Shown here piece by piece: positions 10,387-21,353 of a stretch of 64,000 nt of DNA; position 1 is the first letter of the stretch, and the number at the start of each line of letters is the position of its first letter. The stretch is from Pseudomonas sp. GTDB taxonomy: Bacteria; Pseudomonadota; Gammaproteobacteria; Pseudomonadales; Pseudomonadaceae. The DNA is taken from NCBI GenBank assembly GCA_007713455.1, contig VMRT01000001.1:124001-188000 (forward strand), in the 5' to 3' direction. A model generated the notes under the pieces. The model saw only the letters and a list, made by a program, of their open reading frames with translations, ran no database searches and was not told the DNA's origin. A program made the translations under genes and the position numbers.

Positions 10387-11601
10387 ATGAAATTGCCGAT
10401 TTACCTGGACTACTCTGCGACCACACCTGTGGATCCGCGTGTTGCCGCCAAGATGATCGAGTGCCTCACCAACGAAGGCAACTTCGGCAATCCGGCGTCG
10501 CGCTCTCATGCCTTTGGCTGGAAAGCCGAGGAAGCCGTGGAGAATGCGCGCCGTCAGGTTGCTGAGCTGGTCAACGCCGATCCCCGTGAAATCGTCTGGA
10601 CATCCGGTGCAACCGAGTCGGACAACCTGGCCATCAAGGGCGTCGCGCATTTCTATGCGTCCAAGGGCAAGCACATCGTCACCACCAAGATCGAGCACAA
10701 GGCGGTACTGGATACCACTCGCCAGCTCGAGCGCGAAGGCTTCGAGGTTACGTATCTCGAGCCGGGCGAGGATGGCATCGTCACGCCGGCGATGGTCGAA
10801 GCTGCGCTGCGCGACGACACTATTCTTGTGTCGGTCATGCACGTGAACAACGAGATCGGCACTATCAACGACATCACCGCCATCGGCGAGCTGACCCGTT
10901 CTCGCGGCATTCTTTTCCATGTCGATGCGGCGCAGTCGACCGGCAAGGTCGAAATCGATCTGGAGAAGATGAAGGTCGATCTGATGTCCTTCTCCGCTCA
11001 TAAGACCTATGGGCCGAAGGGTGTGGGTGCGCTGTATGTTCGCCGTAAGCCCCGCGTCCGCCTTGAGGCACAGATGCATGGCGGTGGCCATGAGCGTGGC
11101 ATGCGTTCCGGTACGCTGGCTACGCACCAGCTGGTCGGCATGGGCGAGGCCTTTCGTATCGCGAAAGACGAAATGGCCCAAGAGAACGAGCGCGTCCGCT
11201 CCCTGCGTGATCGCTTCTACAAGCAGGTCGAGCATCTCGAAGAGCTTTATGTGAACGGTAGCCTGACCGCCCGTGTACCGCACAATCTGAACCTCAGCTT
11301 CAACTACGTCGAGGGTGAGTCGCTGATCATGGCGCTCAAGGATCTGGCGGTATCGTCTGGCTCCGCCTGTACGTCCGCTTCGCTGGAGCCGTCGTACGTG
11401 CTGCGTGCCCTGGGTCGTAACGACGAATTGGCGCATAGCTCCATCCGTTTCACCTTTGGTCGGTTCACTACTGAAGAGGAAATCGACTACGCAGCGCAGA
11501 AGGTTTGCGAGGCCGTCACCAAGCTGCGCGAGCTTTCGCCCCTGTGGGACATGTTCAAAGACGGCGTCGACATTTCCAAGGTCGAGTGGCAAGCCCACTG
11601 A
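10387..11601 (+). CDS. iscS: Cysteine desulfurase IscS
   Basis: IscS is a PLP enzyme that takes sulfur from cysteine and passes it as a persulfide to IscU, to TusA and to thiouridine pathways. In the 404-residue product, Lys206 ([10 protein letters not shown]) binds PLP and Cys328 in [21 protein letters not shown] carries the persulfide, at the same positions as in E. coli. His104 and the [10 protein letters not shown] block are also conserved. It follows iscR by 31 bases and is the second gene of the operon. Confidence 0.98.
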   Translation: MKLPIYLDYSATTPVDPRVAAKMIECLTNEGNFGNPASRSHAFGWKAEEAVENARRQVAELVNADPREIVWTSGATESDNLAIKGVAHFYASKGKHIVTTKIEHKAVLDTTRQLEREGFEVTYLEPGEDGIVTPAMVEAALRDDTILVSVMHVNNEIGTINDITAIGELTRSRGILFHVDAAQSTGKVEIDLEKMKVDLMSFSAHKTYGPKGVGALYVRRKPRVRLEAQMHGGGHERGMRSGTLATHQLVGMGEAFRIAKDEMAQENERVRSLRDRFYKQVEHLEELYVNGSLTARVPHNLNLSFNYVEGESLIMALKDLAVSSGSACTSASLEPSYVLRALGRNDELAHSSIRFTFGRFTTEEEIDYAAQKVCEAVTKLRELSPLWDMFKDGVDISKVEWQAH

Positions 11602-11644
11602 CCGGCGTCAAGCGCCGCACAGCCTGATCTAAGAGGATTGCACC

Positions 11645-12031
11645 ATGGCATACAGCGATAAGGTCATCGACCACTACGAAAACCCGCGCAACGTCGGCAA
11701 GTTCGACGCTGAAGACCCGAGCATCGGTACCGGCATGGTAGGTGCGCCGGCATGTGGCGACGTGATGCGTTTGCAGATCAAGGTCAACGAACAGGGCGTC
11801 ATCGAAGATGCCAAGTTCAAGACCTATGGTTGCGGCTCCGCCATCGCGTCCAGCTCGCTTGCTACCGAGTGGATGAAGGGCAAAACCCTGGAAGAAGCGG
11901 AAACCATCAAGAACACGCAGCTGGCTGAAGAGCTGGCGCTGCCGCCGGTGAAGATTCACTGCTCCGTGCTCGCCGAAGATGCGATCAAGGCAGCGGTGCG
12001 TGACTACCGCGAAAAGAAAGGTCTGCTTTAA
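11645..12031 (+). CDS. iscU: Fe-S cluster scaffold IscU
   Basis: IscU is the scaffold on which [2Fe-2S] clusters are built and then handed on with help of HscA and HscB. The 128-residue product has the three cluster Cys residues Cys37, Cys63 and Cys106, Asp39 next to the first, and the HscA-recognition motif LPPVK at 99-103. Length and all key residues match E. coli IscU. AGAGGAT precedes the ATG. Confidence 0.98.
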   Translation: MAYSDKVIDHYENPRNVGKFDAEDPSIGTGMVGAPACGDVMRLQIKVNEQGVIEDAKFKTYGCGSAIASSSLATEWMKGKTLEEAETIKNTQLAEELALPPVKIHCSVLAEDAIKAAVRDYREKKGLL

Positions 12032-12045
12032 ATAGGGAGGTTGCG

Positions 12046-12369
12046 ATGGCTATCACCATGACGCCCGCTGCAGCCCAGCACGTTCGCCGTTCGCTGGACG
12101 GGCGAGGCAAGGGTGTAGGTGTGCGACTCGGGGTGCGTACGACCGGGTGTTCCGGCTTGGCGTACGTACTTGAGTTCGTCGACGAAACGGCAGCCGAAGA
12201 CTCGGTGTTCGAGAGTCATGGGGTCAAGGTGATCATTGATCCCAAGAGCTTGGTATACCTCGACGGTACGGAACTCGACTTCGTTCGCGAAGGGCTCAAC
12301 GAGGGCTTCAAGTTCAACAACCCGAACGTTCGTGGCGAGTGTGGCTGCGGCGAGAGCTTCAATATCTGA
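12046..12369 (+). CDS. iscA: A-type iron-sulfur carrier IscA
   Basis: IscA is an A-type carrier for Fe or Fe-S clusters, needed for [4Fe-4S] targets in aerobic cells. The 107-residue product has the three conserved cysteines Cys35 (TTGCSG), Cys99 and Cys101 (GECGCGESF). GGGAGG lies 6 bases before the start. It is tightly packed between iscU and hscB. Confidence 0.97.
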   Translation: MAITMTPAAAQHVRRSLDGRGKGVGVRLGVRTTGCSGLAYVLEFVDETAAEDSVFESHGVKVIIDPKSLVYLDGTELDFVREGLNEGFKFNNPNVRGECGCGESFNI

Positions 12370-12376
12370 GGACGCC

Positions 12377-12898
12377 GTGGGTACTCCCTGTCATTTTGCA
12401 TTGTTCGAGTTGAAGCCCGAGTTCGAGCTGGATCTCGCGTCTCTTGCCGATCGCTATCGAGAGCTTGCTCGCCAGGTTCACCCTGATCGCTTTGCCGACG
12501 CTGGCGAAAGCGAGCAGCGTCAGGCCCTTGAGCGCTCCGCCAACCTCAATGAGGCCTACCAGACGCTCAAGAGTCCGAGCCGCCGGGCAAGGTATCTGTT
12601 GGCCATCGAGGGGCATGAGGTTCCACTGGAAGCGACTGTTCAGGATCCCGCGTTCCTCATGCAGCAGATGCATTGGCGCGAGGAGCTTGAAGAGCTCCAT
12701 GAGCAGGCCGATCTGGATGGCGTAGCGGCGTTCAAGTCGCGCTTGAAGCAGGCGCAGCAGGGGCTGAACGATGATTTCGCCCGCATCTGGCAGGATTCTG
12801 AGCGGCGTGCCGATGCTGAGCGTTTGGTTCGACGCATGCAGTTTCTCGACAAGCTGACCCAGGAAGTGCGCCAACTCGAAGAGCGCCTCGACGATTAA
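12377..12898 (+). CDS. hscB: Fe-S assembly co-chaperone HscB
   Basis: HscB is a J-domain protein that brings IscU to HscA and stimulates its ATPase. The GTG start (after CTGAGGA) lies 8 bases past iscA and gives 173 residues with the start [18 protein letters not shown]. The J-domain has the invariant HPD at 35-37 and continues to about residue 75. The C-terminal three-helix part that binds IscU follows. The frame is also open further upstream inside iscA, but that segment has no family similarity. Confidence 0.94.
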   Translation: MGTPCHFALFELKPEFELDLASLADRYRELARQVHPDRFADAGESEQRQALERSANLNEAYQTLKSPSRRARYLLAIEGHEVPLEATVQDPAFLMQQMHWREELEELHEQADLDGVAAFKSRLKQAQQGLNDDFARIWQDSERRADAERLVRRMQFLDKLTQEVRQLEERLDD

Positions 12899-12939
12899 CC
12901 CCGCGCAGCGCCCGGCGTTGCGCCCGATATCAGACAGAC

Positions 12940-14802
12940 ATGGCCTTACTTCAGATTGCCGAGCCCGGACAAACCCCCCAGCCCCATCAGCGGCGCCTGG
13001 CTGTCGGAATAGACTTGGGGACCACCAACTCCCTCGTAGCTGCCCTGCGCAGTGGTGTCACTGCGCCGTTGGCCGATGCTGATGGGCAAGTGATCCTGCC
13101 GTCGGTGGTGCGCTATCACGCTGACCGCATTGAGGTTGGCGCACAAGCTAAATTTGCCGCGGCCACCGATCCGTTCAACACCATCAGTTCGGTCAAGCGG
13201 CTGATGGGTCGCGGGCTGGCCGATGTGAAGCAGTTGGGCGAACAGCTGCCGTACCGCTTCCGTCAGGCTGAGTCGCAAATGCCGTTCATCGAGACCGTTC
13301 AGGGCGCCAAGAGCCCCGTTGAAGTCTCGGCTGAGATCCTGCGCGCACTGCGTCAGCGTGCCGAGGCGACTCTGGGTGGCGAGCTGGTTGGTGCGGTGAT
13401 TACCGTTCCGGCCTATTTCGACGATGCCCAGCGTCAGGCTACCAAGGACGCCGCGCGACTTGCCGGGCTCAGCGTGCTGCGCCTGCTCAACGAGCCGACC
13501 GCGGCCGCCGTCGCCTATGGTCTGGATCGTCAGGCCGAAGGTGTTGTCGCGATCTACGATCTGGGCGGCGGTACCTTCGATATTTCGATTCTTCGCCTGA
13601 CCAAGGGCGTTTTCGAGGTATTGGCCACTGGCGGCGACACTGCTCTGGGTGGTGATGATTTCGACCATGCCGTAGCGGACTGGATTCTCGAGCGTGCCGG
13701 TGTGTCCGACGATCTCGAGCCGGGCGAGCAGCGTGAATTGCTGAAGATTGCCTGCGATGCCAAGGAGCATCTGAGTGATGTGGATGCGGTGGATGTCGCG
13801 TATGGCGGCTGGTCAGGCGAGCTGCAACGCGAGACCTTTGATGCGCTGATCGAGCCGATGATTGCGCGCAGTCTCAAGTCCTGCCGGCGTGCCGTGCGGG
13901 ACTCGGGTGTGGAGCTTGAGGAGATTACCGCCGTGGTCATGGTCGGCGGTTCGACCCGAGTGCCAAGAGTGCGCTCGGCAGTTGGGCAGCTGTTCGGTCG
14001 CGAGCCACTGACCGACATAGACCCTGATGAGGTTGTGGCCATTGGCGCGGCGATTCAGGCTGAGACCTTGGCTGGCAATAATCGCGATGGGGAAGAGCTG
14101 TTGCTGCTCGATGTGATCCCGCTGTCCCTCGGGCTGGAGACCATGGGCGGGCTGATGGAGAAGATCATTCCGCGCAACACCACGATTCCGGTGGCGCGCG
14201 CGCAGGACTTCACCACCTACAAAGATGGCCAGTCGGCCATGATGATTCATGTGCTGCAGGGCGAGCGCGAGCTGATCTCCGACTGCCGTTCGCTGGCTCG
14301 ATTCGAGCTGCGCGGTATTCCGCCGATGGTCGCTGGGGCGGCAAAGATTCGCGTTACCTTCCAGGTCGATGCTGATGGCTTGCTCAGTGTGTCCGCGCGT
14401 GAGTTGGCATCCGGCGTGGAGGCGAGTATTCAGGTCAAGCCTTCCTATGGCCTCACCGATGGCGAAATCGCCAGGATGCTGGAGGACTCTTTCCGCAAGG
14501 CGGACGAGGACCGTGACGCCCGGGCGTTGCGTGAGCGGCTGGTTGATGCCCAGCGCCTGCTCGAGGCGGTCGAGGCTGCGCTGGCCGTCGATGGCGAGCG
14601 CTTGCTGTCTGCTGACGAGCGCGTGGCGATCGACTCCCAGGTCGCCGAGTTGCGCGGATTGCTGGACAGCCAGGATGTGCTGGCCATCGAGCGCCAGACC
14701 AAACGCCTGAGCCAGATCACCGACGCCTTTGCTGCGCGCCGGCTGGATTCGACCGTCAAGGCCGCGCTGGCCGGGCGGCGGCTAAACGATATCGAGGATT
14801 GA
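12940..14802 (+). CDS. hscA: Fe-S assembly Hsp70 chaperone HscA
   Basis: HscA is a specialised Hsp70 that binds the LPPVK motif of IscU and drives cluster transfer. The 620-residue product has the Hsp70 signatures [14 protein letters not shown] at about 22-35, [14 protein letters not shown] near 205 and [14 protein letters not shown] near 330, then a substrate-binding domain with a short helical lid. Length matches the HscA family and is less than that of DnaK. The stop lies 5 bases before the ferredoxin start. Confidence 0.97.
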   Translation: MALLQIAEPGQTPQPHQRRLAVGIDLGTTNSLVAALRSGVTAPLADADGQVILPSVVRYHADRIEVGAQAKFAAATDPFNTISSVKRLMGRGLADVKQLGEQLPYRFRQAESQMPFIETVQGAKSPVEVSAEILRALRQRAEATLGGELVGAVITVPAYFDDAQRQATKDAARLAGLSVLRLLNEPTAAAVAYGLDRQAEGVVAIYDLGGGTFDISILRLTKGVFEVLATGGDTALGGDDFDHAVADWILERAGVSDDLEPGEQRELLKIACDAKEHLSDVDAVDVAYGGWSGELQRETFDALIEPMIARSLKSCRRAVRDSGVELEEITAVVMVGGSTRVPRVRSAVGQLFGREPLTDIDPDEVVAIGAAIQAETLAGNNRDGEELLLLDVIPLSLGLETMGGLMEKIIPRNTTIPVARAQDFTTYKDGQSAMMIHVLQGERELISDCRSLARFELRGIPPMVAGAAKIRVTFQVDADGLLSVSARELASGVEASIQVKPSYGLTDGEIARMLEDSFRKADEDRDARALRERLVDAQRLLEAVEAALAVDGERLLSADERVAIDSQVAELRGLLDSQDVLAIERQTKRLSQITDAFAARRLDSTVKAALAGRRLNDIED

Positions 14803-14807
14803 CCCAG

Positions 14808-15146
14808 ATGCCGCAGATCATTTTCCTGCCCAATGCCGACCATTGCCCTGAAGGCGCTGTTATCGAGGCGCAGACCGGCGAGACGGTGCTGGACGCCGCG
14901 CTGCGCAATGGCATCGACATCGAGCATGCATGCGAAAAATCCTGTGCCTGCACCACCTGCCACATCGTGGTTCGCGAAGGCTTCCAGTCACTGGAAGCCT
15001 CCGATGAGCTGGAGGACGACATGCTCGACAAGGCGTGGGGGCTTGAGCCCAATTCCCGGCTGTCCTGCCAGGCAGTGGTGGCTGATGCCGATCTCGTCGT
15101 GGAGATTCCGAAGTACACAATCAATCAGGTTTCCGAAGGGCACTGA
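14808..15146 (+). CDS. fdx: ISC [2Fe-2S] ferredoxin
   Basis: This adrenodoxin-type ferredoxin supplies electrons for cluster assembly on IscU. The 112-residue product has the ligands Cys42, Cys48, Cys51 and Cys87 and an extra Cys46, as in E. coli Fdx. The start is taken at MPQIIFLPNADHCPEG; an in-frame TTG at 14799 overlaps hscA but is a less likely start. Confidence 0.96.
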   Translation: MPQIIFLPNADHCPEGAVIEAQTGETVLDAALRNGIDIEHACEKSCACTTCHIVVREGFQSLEASDELEDDMLDKAWGLEPNSRLSCQAVVADADLVVEIPKYTINQVSEGH

Positions 15147-15157
15147 GGGTGGGCGTC

Positions 15158-15358
15158 ATGCAGCTGAAATGGAGTGACGTGCAGGAAATCGCCATCGAGC
15201 TGGCCGAGCGCAAGACCGATGTAGATCCGCGCTATGTGAATTTCCTTGATCTGCATCGCTGGGTGGTGGAGCTTCCGGGCTTCGCCGATGAGCCCGGTCG
15301 GGGCGGCGAGAAAGTGCTCGAAGCCATCCAGTCGGCCTGGATCGAAGAGGCCGAATAG
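15158..15358 (+). CDS. iscX: Fe-S assembly protein IscX
   Basis: IscX is a small acidic protein that binds IscS and iron and tunes cluster assembly. The ATG at 15158 gives 66 residues, the E. coli length, with LKWSDVQEIAIELAE, the D-P-R-x-V-x-F-x-D-x-H-x-W core and the end EAIQSAWIEEAE. GAGGG lies upstream. A GTG at 15149 in the same frame is possible. It is the last gene of the isc operon here. Confidence 0.93.
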   Translation: MQLKWSDVQEIAIELAERKTDVDPRYVNFLDLHRWVVELPGFADEPGRGGEKVLEAIQSAWIEEAE

Positions 15359-15399
15359 AGCGGTTTCGAAGTTTTCGTTTTCCTCCGGTTGGGTATCTC

Positions 15400-15418
15400 G
15401 GGACCGTTCGGCGGTCCC
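15400..15418. other. GC hairpin after iscX
   Basis: GGGACCG and CGGTCCC form a 7-bp stem with a TTCGG loop, 40 bp past iscX. There is no T-run behind it, so it is a weak terminator or an mRNA-end stabiliser of the isc operon. Confidence 0.4.
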
Positions 15419-15465
15419 TGGCGCCATCCGGGCTTCTACCCTCTACCCTTATGTTTTTTGACATG

Positions 15466-15488
15466 AACCCGCGTATAATCCGCGGGTT
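15466..15488 (+). promoter_or_regulatory. Dyad flanking the ndk -10 box
   Basis: AACCCGCG (15466-15473) and CGCGGGTT (15481-15488) are perfect 8-bp arms around TATAATC. The TATAAT at 15474-15479 is a likely -10 box for ndk. TTGACA at 15458-15463 is only 10 bp away and cannot be its -35. Confidence 0.5.
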
Positions 15489-15526
15489 TACTCGTTCGCT
15501 TTAACCCATCAGTTTTGGAGTCCTAC

Positions 15527-15958
15527 ATGGCCCTGCAACGCACCTTCTCCATCATCAAGCCCGACGCTGTCGCCAAGAACGTCATCGGCGAAATCACTAC
15601 CCGTTTCGAGAAGGCCGGCCTGCGCGTCGTCGCTTCCAAGATGGTTCAGCTGTCCGAGCGCGAAGCGGCTGGCTTCTACGCCGAGCACAGCGAGCGTGGC
15701 TTCTTCAAGGATCTGGTTGCTTTCATGACTTCCGGTCCAGTCATCGTTCAGGTTCTGGAAGGCGAAGACGCCATCGCCAAGAACCGTGAGCTGATGGGCG
15801 CCACCAACCCGAAAGAAGCTGTTGCCGGCACCATCCGCGCCGATTTCGCCGTTTCCATCGATGAGAACGCCGTGCACGGTTCCGATTCGGAAGCTTCCGC
15901 TGCTCGTGAAATCGCTTACTTCTTTGCTGCCACCGAAGTGTGCGCACGCATTCGCTGA
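15527..15958 (+). CDS. ndk: Nucleoside diphosphate kinase
   Basis: Ndk balances nucleoside triphosphate pools by phosphate transfer through a phosphohistidine. The 143-residue product has the catalytic His117 in the NAVHGSDS motif and starts [15 protein letters not shown]. The ATG is preceded by TTGGAGTCC. Codon choice looks highly biased (for example CGC, GAA, AAG), as expected of an abundant protein. It has its own upstream region and starts the run to der. Confidence 0.98.
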   Translation: MALQRTFSIIKPDAVAKNVIGEITTRFEKAGLRVVASKMVQLSEREAAGFYAEHSERGFFKDLVAFMTSGPVIVQVLEGEDAIAKNRELMGATNPKEAVAGTIRADFAVSIDENAVHGSDSEASAAREIAYFFAATEVCARIR

Positions 15959-15977
15959 TTGAGCGAAGGTGAATTCA

Positions 15978-17126
15978 ATGATTGCCACGACCGGTAAAGT
16001 GAATCTGCTCGGGCTTACCCAGTCGCAACTGGAGAGCTTCTTCGAGTCCATCGGGGAGAAGCGTTTTCGCGCCGGTCAGGTGATGAAGTGGATTCACCAT
16101 TTTGGTGTCGATGATTTCGACGCCATGAGCAATCTCGGCAAGGCCTTGCGCGAAAAGCTCAAGGCCTGCGCCGAGATTCGCGGCCCGGAGGTCGTCAGTG
16201 AAGACATCTCCAGCGACGGCACCCGCAAATGGGTCGTGCGTGTCGCCTCGGGCAGCTGTGTGGAAACTGTGTACATCCCCCAGGGCGGACGTGGAACGCT
16301 GTGCGTGTCCTCGCAGGCCGGATGTGCGCTGGATTGCAGTTTCTGTTCCACCGGCAAGCAAGGCTTCAACAGCAACCTGACAGCGGCCGAGGTGATCGGT
16401 CAGGTCTGGATTGCTAACAAATCATTCGGCTCCATCCCGGCGAAAATCGATCGCGCGATCACCAACGTGGTGATGATGGGGATGGGCGAGCCGTTACTGA
16501 ATTTCGACAACGTCGTCGCTGCCATGCACATCATGATGGACGACCTTGGTTACGGGATTTCCAAGCGCAAGGTGACGCTCTCGACCTCCGGCGTCGTGCC
16601 GATGATCGACGAGCTGGCCAAGGTCATCGACGTTTCTCTGGCATTGTCGCTGCACGCACCCAACGATGCGTTGCGTGATCAGTTGGTGCCGATCAACAAG
16701 AAGTACCCGCTGGACATGCTGCTGGCGGCATGCAAGGGCTATATCTCGAGGCTTGGCGAGAAGCGCGTGCTGACCATCGAGTACACCTTGCTCAAGGGCA
16801 TCAACGATCAGCCCGAACATGCCGAGCAGATGATCACGTTGCTGGCGGATATCCCGTGCAAGATCAATCTGATCCCGTTCAATCCGTTCCCTCACTCCGG
16901 ATATGAGCGGCCGAGCAACAATGCCATCCGCCGTTTTCAGGACATCCTGCACAAAGGTGGGCACAATGTAACGGTGCGTACCACCCGCGGCGAAGACATC
17001 GACGCGGCTTGCGGTCAGCTCGTCGGCCAGGTGCTGGACAGGACGCGTCGAAGCGAGAGATACATCGCTGTGCGTGAGCTACAGAGCGAGCCAGGTGCGG
17101 CGCAAACCGCTTCGAACCGATCCTGA
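15978..17126 (+). CDS. rlmN: 23S rRNA (adenine-2503-C2)/tRNA(A37) methyltransferase RlmN
   Basis: RlmN is a radical SAM enzyme that methylates C2 of A2503 in 23S rRNA and of A37 in some tRNAs. The 382-residue protein has the CxxxCxxC cluster at Cys116, Cys120 and Cys123 ([12 protein letters not shown]) and a C-terminal Cys in DIDAACGQL that takes part in the reaction. [12 protein letters not shown] is also conserved. The ATG at 15978 is chosen because GAAGGT lies 7 bases before it; an in-frame GTG lies at 15969. Confidence 0.96.
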   Translation: MIATTGKVNLLGLTQSQLESFFESIGEKRFRAGQVMKWIHHFGVDDFDAMSNLGKALREKLKACAEIRGPEVVSEDISSDGTRKWVVRVASGSCVETVYIPQGGRGTLCVSSQAGCALDCSFCSTGKQGFNSNLTAAEVIGQVWIANKSFGSIPAKIDRAITNVVMMGMGEPLLNFDNVVAAMHIMMDDLGYGISKRKVTLSTSGVVPMIDELAKVIDVSLALSLHAPNDALRDQLVPINKKYPLDMLLAACKGYISRLGEKRVLTIEYTLLKGINDQPEHAEQMITLLADIPCKINLIPFNPFPHSGYERPSNNAIRRFQDILHKGGHNVTVRTTRGEDIDAACGQLVGQVLDRTRRSERYIAVRELQSEPGAAQTASNRS

Positions 17127-17137
17127 GGGGGATGCTG

Positions 17138-17896
17138 ATGATTTTGCGCGCTGCGCTGCTGCTTCTACTGACCGGCCTGTTGGCCGGTTGTGTGTCTTCT
17201 GGATCCACTGATCCGCTGAGAACCGACGAAGGTCGCCAGCAGGCCCGCGACGCCTATATTCAATTGGGGATCGGCTACCTGCAGCAGGGCGCCGCCGCGC
17301 GCGCCAAGACGCCACTGCGCAAGGCCCTCGAAATTGATCCGAACAGCGCCGATGCACACGCCGCCCTGGCTTTGGTATTCCAGACCGAAATGGAAAACGA
17401 CCTGGCCGACAAGCACTACCGTGAAGCGCTCTCCAGTCGCAAGGACGCCCGCATACTCAACAACTACGGCAGCTTTCTGTTCGAGCAGAAGCGCTACCCC
17501 GAAGCCATGGAGCGTTTCCGTCAGGCTTCCGAAGACAACATGTATTCCGAGCGGGCGCGGGTCTTTCAGAATCTGGGTATGACTGCACTGCAGTTGGGTC
17601 AGCGTGAAGAGGCCGAGCTCCATTTCACCCGCTCGCTGCGCCTCGACAGTCGCCAGCCCCGCGCGTTGCTAGAGCTTGCACTCATGGCCTTCGAGGACAA
17701 GCAATACGTTCCAGCCAAGCGTTACTACGATAGTTTCAGCCAACTGGCCGAGCAGAACGCACGGAGTCTGCTGCTCGGTATCCGTCTGGCCAACATCCAT
17801 CAGGACCGCGACACTGCTGCAAGCCTCGCGCTGCAGCTGAGGCGGCTGTATCCCGGTACGGATGAATACAAGCAATATCTTTCGGAGCAACGATGA
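17138..17896 (+). CDS. pilF: Type IV pilus biogenesis/stability lipoprotein PilF (PilW)
   Basis: PilF is the outer-membrane pilotin that guides the PilQ secretin of type IV pili. The 252-residue product (the length I recall for P. aeruginosa PilF) has a lipobox LLAGC near residue 20 and TPR repeats from about residue 40 (ARDAYIQLGIGYLQQGA, LEIDPNSADAHAALALVFQ, LNNYGSFLFEQKRY, VFQNLGMTALQLG). ATG at 17138 fits the GAGGGG site better than the ATG at 17132. Its stop overlaps the rodZ start as ATGA. The secretin partner is elsewhere in the genome. Confidence 0.92.
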   Translation: MILRAALLLLLTGLLAGCVSSGSTDPLRTDEGRQQARDAYIQLGIGYLQQGAAARAKTPLRKALEIDPNSADAHAALALVFQTEMENDLADKHYREALSSRKDARILNNYGSFLFEQKRYPEAMERFRQASEDNMYSERARVFQNLGMTALQLGQREEAELHFTRSLRLDSRQPRALLELALMAFEDKQYVPAKRYYDSFSQLAEQNARSLLLGIRLANIHQDRDTAASLALQLRRLYPGTDEYKQYLSEQR

Positions 17897-18900
17897 CCGC
17901 GCCGCACCAAGAATCCGCCGCACCGATGGGCAACAACCCCGGCGAGACGCTGCGTATAGCTCGCGAAGACAAGGGCTGGCCGCTGTCTGCAGTTGCACAG
18001 CAGCTGAATCTCACCGAGCGCTCGCTGGCTCGCATCGAGGCCGGCGATTTCAGCCAGTTGCCAGGGCACACCTTTGCCCGGGGTTACGTTCGTGCCTATG
18101 CCAAGTTGCTGGGGTTGGATCAGAATCGCCTGGTTCAGGAGTTCGACCTGCACACCGGTACCAACGCTTCTGGAAGCAACGTCAACAGCCTGGGGCGCAT
18201 CGAAGAGCCCGGCCGTCTGTCGCGAAGCTTCATGCGTTTCTTCGGCTTTGCCTTGTTGCTGCTCCTGGCTGCCGTCGCCTGGTATTGGTGGCAGGAACGC
18301 ATGGCTCGAGAGGCCACTACGCCACCGGTCTCGGCGCTGGAGCGAATCGAAGTGGAAGGCGCGGATGGAACCACCGAGATCCATCTGCTTGATCGCGCTG
18401 ACGAGGGTGCCGAGCAGCAGAGCGAACAGCCAGTCGAGCAAACAGCACCGCTAGCCGATTCGAACGAGAGTGAAGCGATCGAGCCTGAGCAACAGGCTCC
18501 AGCCACCACTGATGTGCAGGGCACCATCACCGAGCCGGCGGGCGAGGCCGCGCAGTCTCTGCCACTGACGCTGCCTGACAGCCCCACGCAAAGCGCTGAC
18601 GCAACGGCCTCCCCGGCTCCCGCGAGTGCCTCGAGCGACACCGCCCCGCCAGTAGCCGGCGAGGCCCAGCTGGAGCTGAGTTTCACCGCCGATTGCTGGA
18701 CGCGAGTCAGCGATGCCGACGGACGAGTACTGTTCAGCGCGCTGGCCAAGGCCGGGACCAGCAGGTCGGTCAGCGGCAAGGCACCATTGGACGTACATCT
18801 GGGCTACGCTCGCGGCGCCCAACTCAGTTACAACGGCGAAGCTGTGAACCTCGCCTCTCATATGCGCGGCGAGACAGCGCGCCTCAAGCTCGGACAGTAA
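17893..18900 (+). CDS. rodZ: Cytoskeletal membrane protein RodZ
   Basis: RodZ links MreB filaments to the inner membrane and the cell-wall elongation machinery. The 335-residue product has an N-terminal helix-turn-helix of the Xre type (residues 17-85), a single membrane segment at about 115-134 ([18 protein letters not shown]), a long linker rich in E, Q, P, A, S and T (about 150-255), and a C-terminal periplasmic beta domain ([19 protein letters not shown] onward). Order and length match the family. It overlaps pilF by four bases. Confidence 0.93.
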   Translation: MTAPHQESAAPMGNNPGETLRIAREDKGWPLSAVAQQLNLTERSLARIEAGDFSQLPGHTFARGYVRAYAKLLGLDQNRLVQEFDLHTGTNASGSNVNSLGRIEEPGRLSRSFMRFFGFALLLLLAAVAWYWWQERMAREATTPPVSALERIEVEGADGTTEIHLLDRADEGAEQQSEQPVEQTAPLADSNESEAIEPEQQAPATTDVQGTITEPAGEAAQSLPLTLPDSPTQSADATASPAPASASSDTAPPVAGEAQLELSFTADCWTRVSDADGRVLFSALAKAGTSRSVSGKAPLDVHLGYARGAQLSYNGEAVNLASHMRGETARLKLGQ

Positions 18901-18907
18901 GCTGACC

Positions 18908-20020
18908 ATGCATTCCGAATCTCCTATCAAGCGTCGCCAATCCCGCAAGATCTGGGTGGGCAATGTGCCGGTCGGTGGTGATGCGCCGATTTCCGTACAG
19001 AGCATGACCAATACCGAGACCTGTGATGTCGAGGCGACGGTTGCGCAGATCCGGCGCCTGGCCAATGCAGGCGCCGATATCGTCAGGGTTTCAGTGCCTT
19101 CCATGGAGGCTGCCGAGGCCTTTGGGCGCATCAAGCAACTGGTGCAGTTGCCGCTGGTGGCCGACATCCATTTCGATTATCAGATCGCTCTGCGCGTGGC
19201 CGAGCTCGGCGTTGATTGCCTGCGCATCAATCCGGGCAATATCGGTCGCGAAGATCGCGTGCGCGCGGTGGTCGATGCGGCGCGCGACAAGGGCATCCCG
19301 ATCCGCATCGGGGTGAATGCCGGTTCGCTGGAAAAGGACCTGCAGAAAAAGTACGGCGAGCCGACCCCGCAGGCGCTGGTGGAGTCCGCCCTGCGCCATG
19401 TCGATCATCTCGATCGCCTGGACTTCCAGGACTTCAAGGTCAGCGTCAAGGCTTCCGACGTATTCATGGCGGTCGAGGCCTATCGGTTGCTGGCCGGGCA
19501 GATCGAACAGCCGCTGCACCTGGGCATTACCGAGGCGGGGGGACTGCGTTCCGGCACCGTGAAGTCCGCGGTCGGGCTGGGCATGCTGCTCGCTGAAGGC
19601 ATCGGTGACACCATTCGCGTGTCGCTGGCGGCCGACCCTGTCGAGGAAATCAAGGTCGGCTTCGATATCCTCAAGTCGCTGCGTCTGCGTTCACGGGGAA
19701 TCAACTTCATCGCCTGCCCGAGCTGTTCGCGGCAGAACTTCGATGTGGTCAAGACCATGAACGAGCTGGAAACCCGCGTGGAAGACCTGCTGGTACCGAT
19801 GGACGTTGCCGTGATCGGTTGCGTGGTGAACGGTCCGGGAGAGGCGAAGGAGGCCCATGTCGGGTTGACCGGTGGCAGCCCTAACAACCTGGTCTACATC
19901 GACGGCAAGCCGGCGCAAAAACTGAACAACGAAAATCTCGTCGATGAGCTGGAGCAGCTCATCCGACGCAAGGCCGCCGAGAAGCTCGCGGCCGACGCGG
20001 CGGTCATCGCGCGCAGCTGA
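18908..20020 (+). CDS. ispG: (E)-4-hydroxy-3-methylbut-2-enyl-diphosphate synthase IspG
   Basis: IspG is the [4Fe-4S] enzyme of the MEP isoprenoid pathway that makes HMBPP from methylerythritol cyclodiphosphate. The 370-residue product has cluster ligands Cys270, Cys273 and Cys305 and the fourth ligand Glu312, as in E. coli. The TIM-barrel part includes [10 protein letters not shown] and [11 protein letters not shown]. It lies 7 bases past rodZ and 16 before hisS. Confidence 0.97.
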   Translation: MHSESPIKRRQSRKIWVGNVPVGGDAPISVQSMTNTETCDVEATVAQIRRLANAGADIVRVSVPSMEAAEAFGRIKQLVQLPLVADIHFDYQIALRVAELGVDCLRINPGNIGREDRVRAVVDAARDKGIPIRIGVNAGSLEKDLQKKYGEPTPQALVESALRHVDHLDRLDFQDFKVSVKASDVFMAVEAYRLLAGQIEQPLHLGITEAGGLRSGTVKSAVGLGMLLAEGIGDTIRVSLAADPVEEIKVGFDILKSLRLRSRGINFIACPSCSRQNFDVVKTMNELETRVEDLLVPMDVAVIGCVVNGPGEAKEAHVGLTGGSPNNLVYIDGKPAQKLNNENLVDELEQLIRRKAAEKLAADAAVIARS

Positions 20021-20036
20021 TCTTTAAGGAATCCCA

Positions 20037-21326
20037 TTGAGCAAGTCCCTGCAAGCCATTCGTGGCATGAACGACATCCTGCCTGCGCAGACCCCGACCT
20101 GGCGTTATCTGGAAAGCACCTTCGCGCAACTGCTCGACAGCTACGGCTACAGCGAGATTCGCCTGCCTATCCTGGAGTTCACCGACCTCTTCGCTCGCGG
20201 CATCGGTGAAGGCACCGACGTGGTCGACAAGGAGATGTACACCTTCCTCGATCGCAACGAAGAGTCGCTGACCCTGCGTCCTGAAGGCACTGCCGGCTGT
20301 GTGCGCGCCGTGCTCGAGCATGGCATGACCGGTGGCGGCCAGGTGCAGAAGCTCTGGTACACCGGGCCGATGTTTCGTTATGAGAAGCCGCAGAAGGGCC
20401 GCTATCGGCAGTTCCACCAGATCGGCGTGGAAGTCTTCAACCAGCCTGGGCCTGATGTCGACGCCGAGCTGATCGTGATGACGGCGCGCCTGTGGAAGCA
20501 GCTCGGCCTGGCCGACGCTGTAACGCTGCAGCTCAACAGCCTGGGCTCCAGCGAAGCACGTGCGCGCTACCGCGATGCGCTGGTCGCCTACCTGCAGCAG
20601 CGTTTCGATCAGCTCGACGAGGACAGCCAGCGGCGCCTGACGACCAATCCGCTGCGTATTCTCGACAGCAAGAATGCCCAGACTCAGGCGCTGCTGGCCG
20701 ATGCACCGACGCTGCATGACTACCTCGACGATGAGTCGCGCGTGCATTTCGAAGGCCTGAAGGCGCGCCTCGATGCAGTCGGCATCGCCTACGAAATCAA
20801 CCCGAAGCTGGTGCGTGGTCTGGATTACTACGGTCGAACCGTGTTCGAGTGGGTTACCGACAAACTGGGCTCGCAGGGCACCGTCTGCGCTGGCGGCCGT
20901 TACGATGGCCTGATCAGTCAGTTTGGCGGTAAGCCTACCCCGGGTGTCGGCTTCGCCATGGGCGTCGAGCGCCTGGTGCTGCTGCTGGAAACCCTTGGTC
21001 TGGTGCCGGACGCCCTGAGCCCGGCGCCGCATGCCTATATCTGCGCATTCGGTGAGCCTGCTGAGCTGGCAGCACTGGCTCTGGCCGAGCGCCTGCGCGA
21101 TATGCTGCCAGGGCTGCGCCTGCTGGTGAACGCCGGTGGCGGCAGTTTCAAGAGTCAGTTCAAGAAAGCGGACAAGAGCGGCGCGCGCTTTGCGCTGATC
21201 CTGGGTGACGACGAACTGGCAGGGCGCGTGGTAGGTTGCAAGCCGCTACGCGACGACAGCGAGCAACAAAGCATTGCCTGGGATGCTCTGCCCGAGCGTC
21301 TGGCTGCCTGCCTCGAGCAGGTCTGA
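20037..21326 (+). CDS. hisS: Histidyl-tRNA synthetase
   Basis: HisS charges tRNA-His. The 429-residue class II enzyme has motif 2 ([21 protein letters not shown] near residue 110), the histidine motifs [15 protein letters not shown] and AGGRYDGL, motif 3 ([16 protein letters not shown]), and a C-terminal anticodon-binding domain. It begins at TTG, six bases after [20 protein letters not shown] is the family start, so the rare start codon is well supported and may lower expression. Confidence 0.97.
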   Translation: MSKSLQAIRGMNDILPAQTPTWRYLESTFAQLLDSYGYSEIRLPILEFTDLFARGIGEGTDVVDKEMYTFLDRNEESLTLRPEGTAGCVRAVLEHGMTGGGQVQKLWYTGPMFRYEKPQKGRYRQFHQIGVEVFNQPGPDVDAELIVMTARLWKQLGLADAVTLQLNSLGSSEARARYRDALVAYLQQRFDQLDEDSQRRLTTNPLRILDSKNAQTQALLADAPTLHDYLDDESRVHFEGLKARLDAVGIAYEINPKLVRGLDYYGRTVFEWVTDKLGSQGTVCAGGRYDGLISQFGGKPTPGVGFAMGVERLVLLLETLGLVPDALSPAPHAYICAFGEPAELAALALAERLRDMLPGLRLLVNAGGGSFKSQFKKADKSGARFALILGDDELAGRVVGCKPLRDDSEQQSIAWDALPERLAACLEQV

Positions 21327-21353
21327 GACTAAGCGAATGAAAGGAGTGACAGC

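Noticed and set aside
15458..15479. TTGACA...TATAAT as a full ndk promoter
   Set aside because: The spacer is only 10 bp.
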